7,274 bases of DNA from SIG440 sp045592585 (GTDB taxonomy: Bacteria > Bacillota > Clostridia > Monoglobales > Monoglobaceae). Of the stretch, positions 6,077 through 7,274 are shown piece by piece (positions within the stretch are counted from its first letter, which is position 1; the number at the start of each line of letters is the position of its first letter). The position numbers were made by a program, and so were the translations under genes. The DNA lies in NCBI GenBank assembly GCA_045592585.1, contig JAZNVB010000022.1, positions 1 through 7,274 of the forward strand. The letters are read 5' to 3'. Below the pieces are notes generated by a model that saw nothing but the letters and a program-made list of their open reading frames with translations, did no database searches and was not told the DNA's origin.

Positions 6077-7274
6077 TTACTTAAGAGCATAGCCCTTTTC
6101 TTTTATTACGTCAACAACTTTATTTGCCATTGTCTGGCAGATAGCCTCGCCCTTTGCCTCCACCATTACGCGGATAAGAGGCTCGGTGCCGCTTTTGCGG
6201 AACAGAATTCTGCCATCATCGCCAAGAGCTTTTTCAACCTCGGCAACTGCAGCCTTAACATCAGGGTCGCAAAGTGGTGCATCCTTATCGGTAACACGGA
6301 CATTAACAAGAAGCTGCGGAAATCTTTCATAACCGTCGCTCAGCTTTGATGCCGGAAGCTTGCTCTCAATCAAAACCTCCATTATCTTAAGAGCTGTGAT
6401 AAGTCCGTCACCTGTTGATGCAAATTTAGAAAAGATAATATGACCAGATTCCTCACCGCCAAGGCAGTAATCATTTGCCATCATTGCCTCGTAAACATAT
6501 TTATCACCAACATCGGTTTTAACATAGTTTATGCCAATCTCGTCAAAAGCCTTATAAAGACCAAAGTTTGACATAACCGTTGTGGCAACTGTGTTGTTGT
6601 TAAGCTGACCTCTTTCCTTCATATATTTGCCGCAGAAATACATAATGTTGTCGCCTGTAAGAACATTTCCGTGTTCGTCAACAGCAAGGCAACGGTCGGC
6701 ATCGCCGTCAAAGGCAAAGCCGATATCAAGGTTATTTTCCTTTACAAGTTTGCAAAGACCTTCTATATGAGTGGAACCACATTCCTGATTGATGTTAAAA
6801 CCGTTGGGCTGATTTCCCACCACATAAGTTTCTGCTCCAAGGGTGTCAAATATGTTCTTTGCAAGCATCCATGTGCTACCGTTTGAACAGTCGATACCCA
6901 CCTTAATTCCCTTGTAAGAATTACGTGCAAGAGAAATAATATAACCGGTGTATCGGTTTCTGCCTGCAACATAGTCGATAGTTCTGCCTATATTCTCGCC
7001 GGTTGCAAGAGGAAGTTCGTCAATTACACCGTCAATATATGCTTCAATATCAGCAATAATCGACTCCGACATTTTTTCGCCCTTGCTGTTAATCAACTTA
7101 ATTCCGTTATCATAATAAGGGTTATGGCTTGCGGAAATCATTATGCCGCAGTCAAAATCCTCGGTGCGCACCACATAGGAAACTGAAGGTGTGGTGGTTA
7201 CGTGCAGAAGGTACGCATCTGCGCCGCTGGCAGTAAGACCTGCCGCAAGAGCATATTCAAACATATAGCTTGAA
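6077..7274 (-). CDS. glmM: Phosphoglucosamine mutase GlmM (5'-truncated by the window edge)
   Basis: GlmM converts glucosamine-6-phosphate to glucosamine-1-phosphate, an essential cytoplasmic step toward UDP-GlcNAc and the cell wall. About 398 residues are visible and the frame stays open to the right edge. Codons upstream of the first visible Met (7264) read Ser-Ser-Tyr, matching the DTRxS region of the family, so roughly 50 N-terminal residues are missing. Counted from that Met, the sequence shows the phosphoserine loop SASHNP (44-49, catalytic Ser46), the Mg2+ loop DGDADR (186-191), the sugar-binding GEESGH (270-275, including the Glu-Glu-Ser typical of GlmM), and the phosphate-binding RKSGTEPLIR (356-365). 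GEESGH and the DGDADRC sequence favour GlmM over phosphoglucomutase or phosphomannomutase. The gene ends at a TAA (6079-6077) followed by a hairpin terminator. In many Firmicutes glmM follows cdaA and cdaR; whether that holds here cannot be seen. Confidence 0.95.
   Translation of the reverse strand, partial: SSYMFEYALAAGLTASGADAYLLHVTTTPSVSYVVRTEDFDCGIMISASHNPYYDNGIKLINSKGEKMSESIIADIEAYIDGVIDELPLATGENIGRTIDYVAGRNRYTGYIISLARNSYKGIKVGIDCSNGSTWMLAKNIFDTLGAETYVVGNQPNGFNINQECGSTHIEGLCKLVKENNLDIGFAFDGDADRCLAVDEHGNVLTGDNIMYFCGKYMKERGQLNNNTVATTVMSNFGLYKAFDEIGINYVKTDVGDKYVYEAMMANDYCLGGEESGHIIFSKFASTGDGLITALKIMEVLIESKLPASKLSDGYERFPQLLVNVRVTDKDAPLCDPDVKAAVAEVEKALGDDGRILFRKSGTEPLIRVMVEAKGEAICQTMANKVVDVIKEKGYALK

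Noticed and set aside
1..7274. CRISPR arrays, insertion sequences, tRNA or rRNA genes, phage or defence genes
   Set aside because: None were seen: no regularly spaced repeats, no transposase motifs and no RNA-like conserved blocks; nearly all of the window is accounted for by seven metabolic and transport genes.

Overview
This 7.3-kb window looks like the end of a contig from a low-to-moderate-GC anaerobic Firmicute (Clostridia-like). The signs are a clostridial-type EtfB, a nickel-dependent lactate racemase, an ECF-type vitamin or micronutrient S component, a KtrAB potassium system, strong Shine-Dalgarno sites and sigma-A-type promoter elements. All seven genes are on the minus strand, so transcription runs from high to low coordinates. 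The species cannot be named from this sequence.

Layout in transcription order. A 5'-truncated phosphoglucosamine mutase gene (glmM, 7274-6077) runs off the right edge and ends at a hairpin terminator (6031-6061). A near-consensus promoter follows immediately (-35 at 6024-6019, -10 at 6001-5996). It heads a tightly spaced same-strand series: ktrB (K+ channel subunit), ktrA (its RCK regulatory subunit), a butanol-dehydrogenase-type iron alcohol dehydrogenase, an ECF transporter S component, larA (lactate racemase) and etfB (electron-transfer flavoprotein beta). Gaps between these genes are 15, 12, 59, -1 and 19 bases, with no terminator visible among them. The series can therefore be read as one operon, although the 59-base gap before the ECF gene could hold a second control point.

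How the genes may work together. larA plus etfB is the start of the lactate-oxidation arrangement known from acetogens, in which LarA/LctF interconverts L- and D-lactate and an EtfB/EtfA/lactate dehydrogenase complex passes electrons from lactate to NAD+ with ferredoxin oxidation. The expected etfA and dehydrogenase genes would lie beyond base 1. GlmM and KtrAB share a link in Firmicutes through cyclic di-AMP: GlmM restrains the CdaA cyclase and c-di-AMP inhibits Ktr through KtrA. The genes may therefore sit together for osmotic or K+ control.

An important caveat concerns the left edge. Bases 1-24 are, on the minus strand, an exact match as I remember it to the start of the MGI/BGI read-1 sequencing adapter. 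The short inverted repeat directly beside it (25-42) is probably a library artefact. Sequence left of about base 43 should not be trusted as genomic. I do not see a wholly undescribed system. The points most worth following are the adapter end, the mixed K+/lactate gene series, the substrate of the S component beside larA, and the glmM-ktrBA adjacency.
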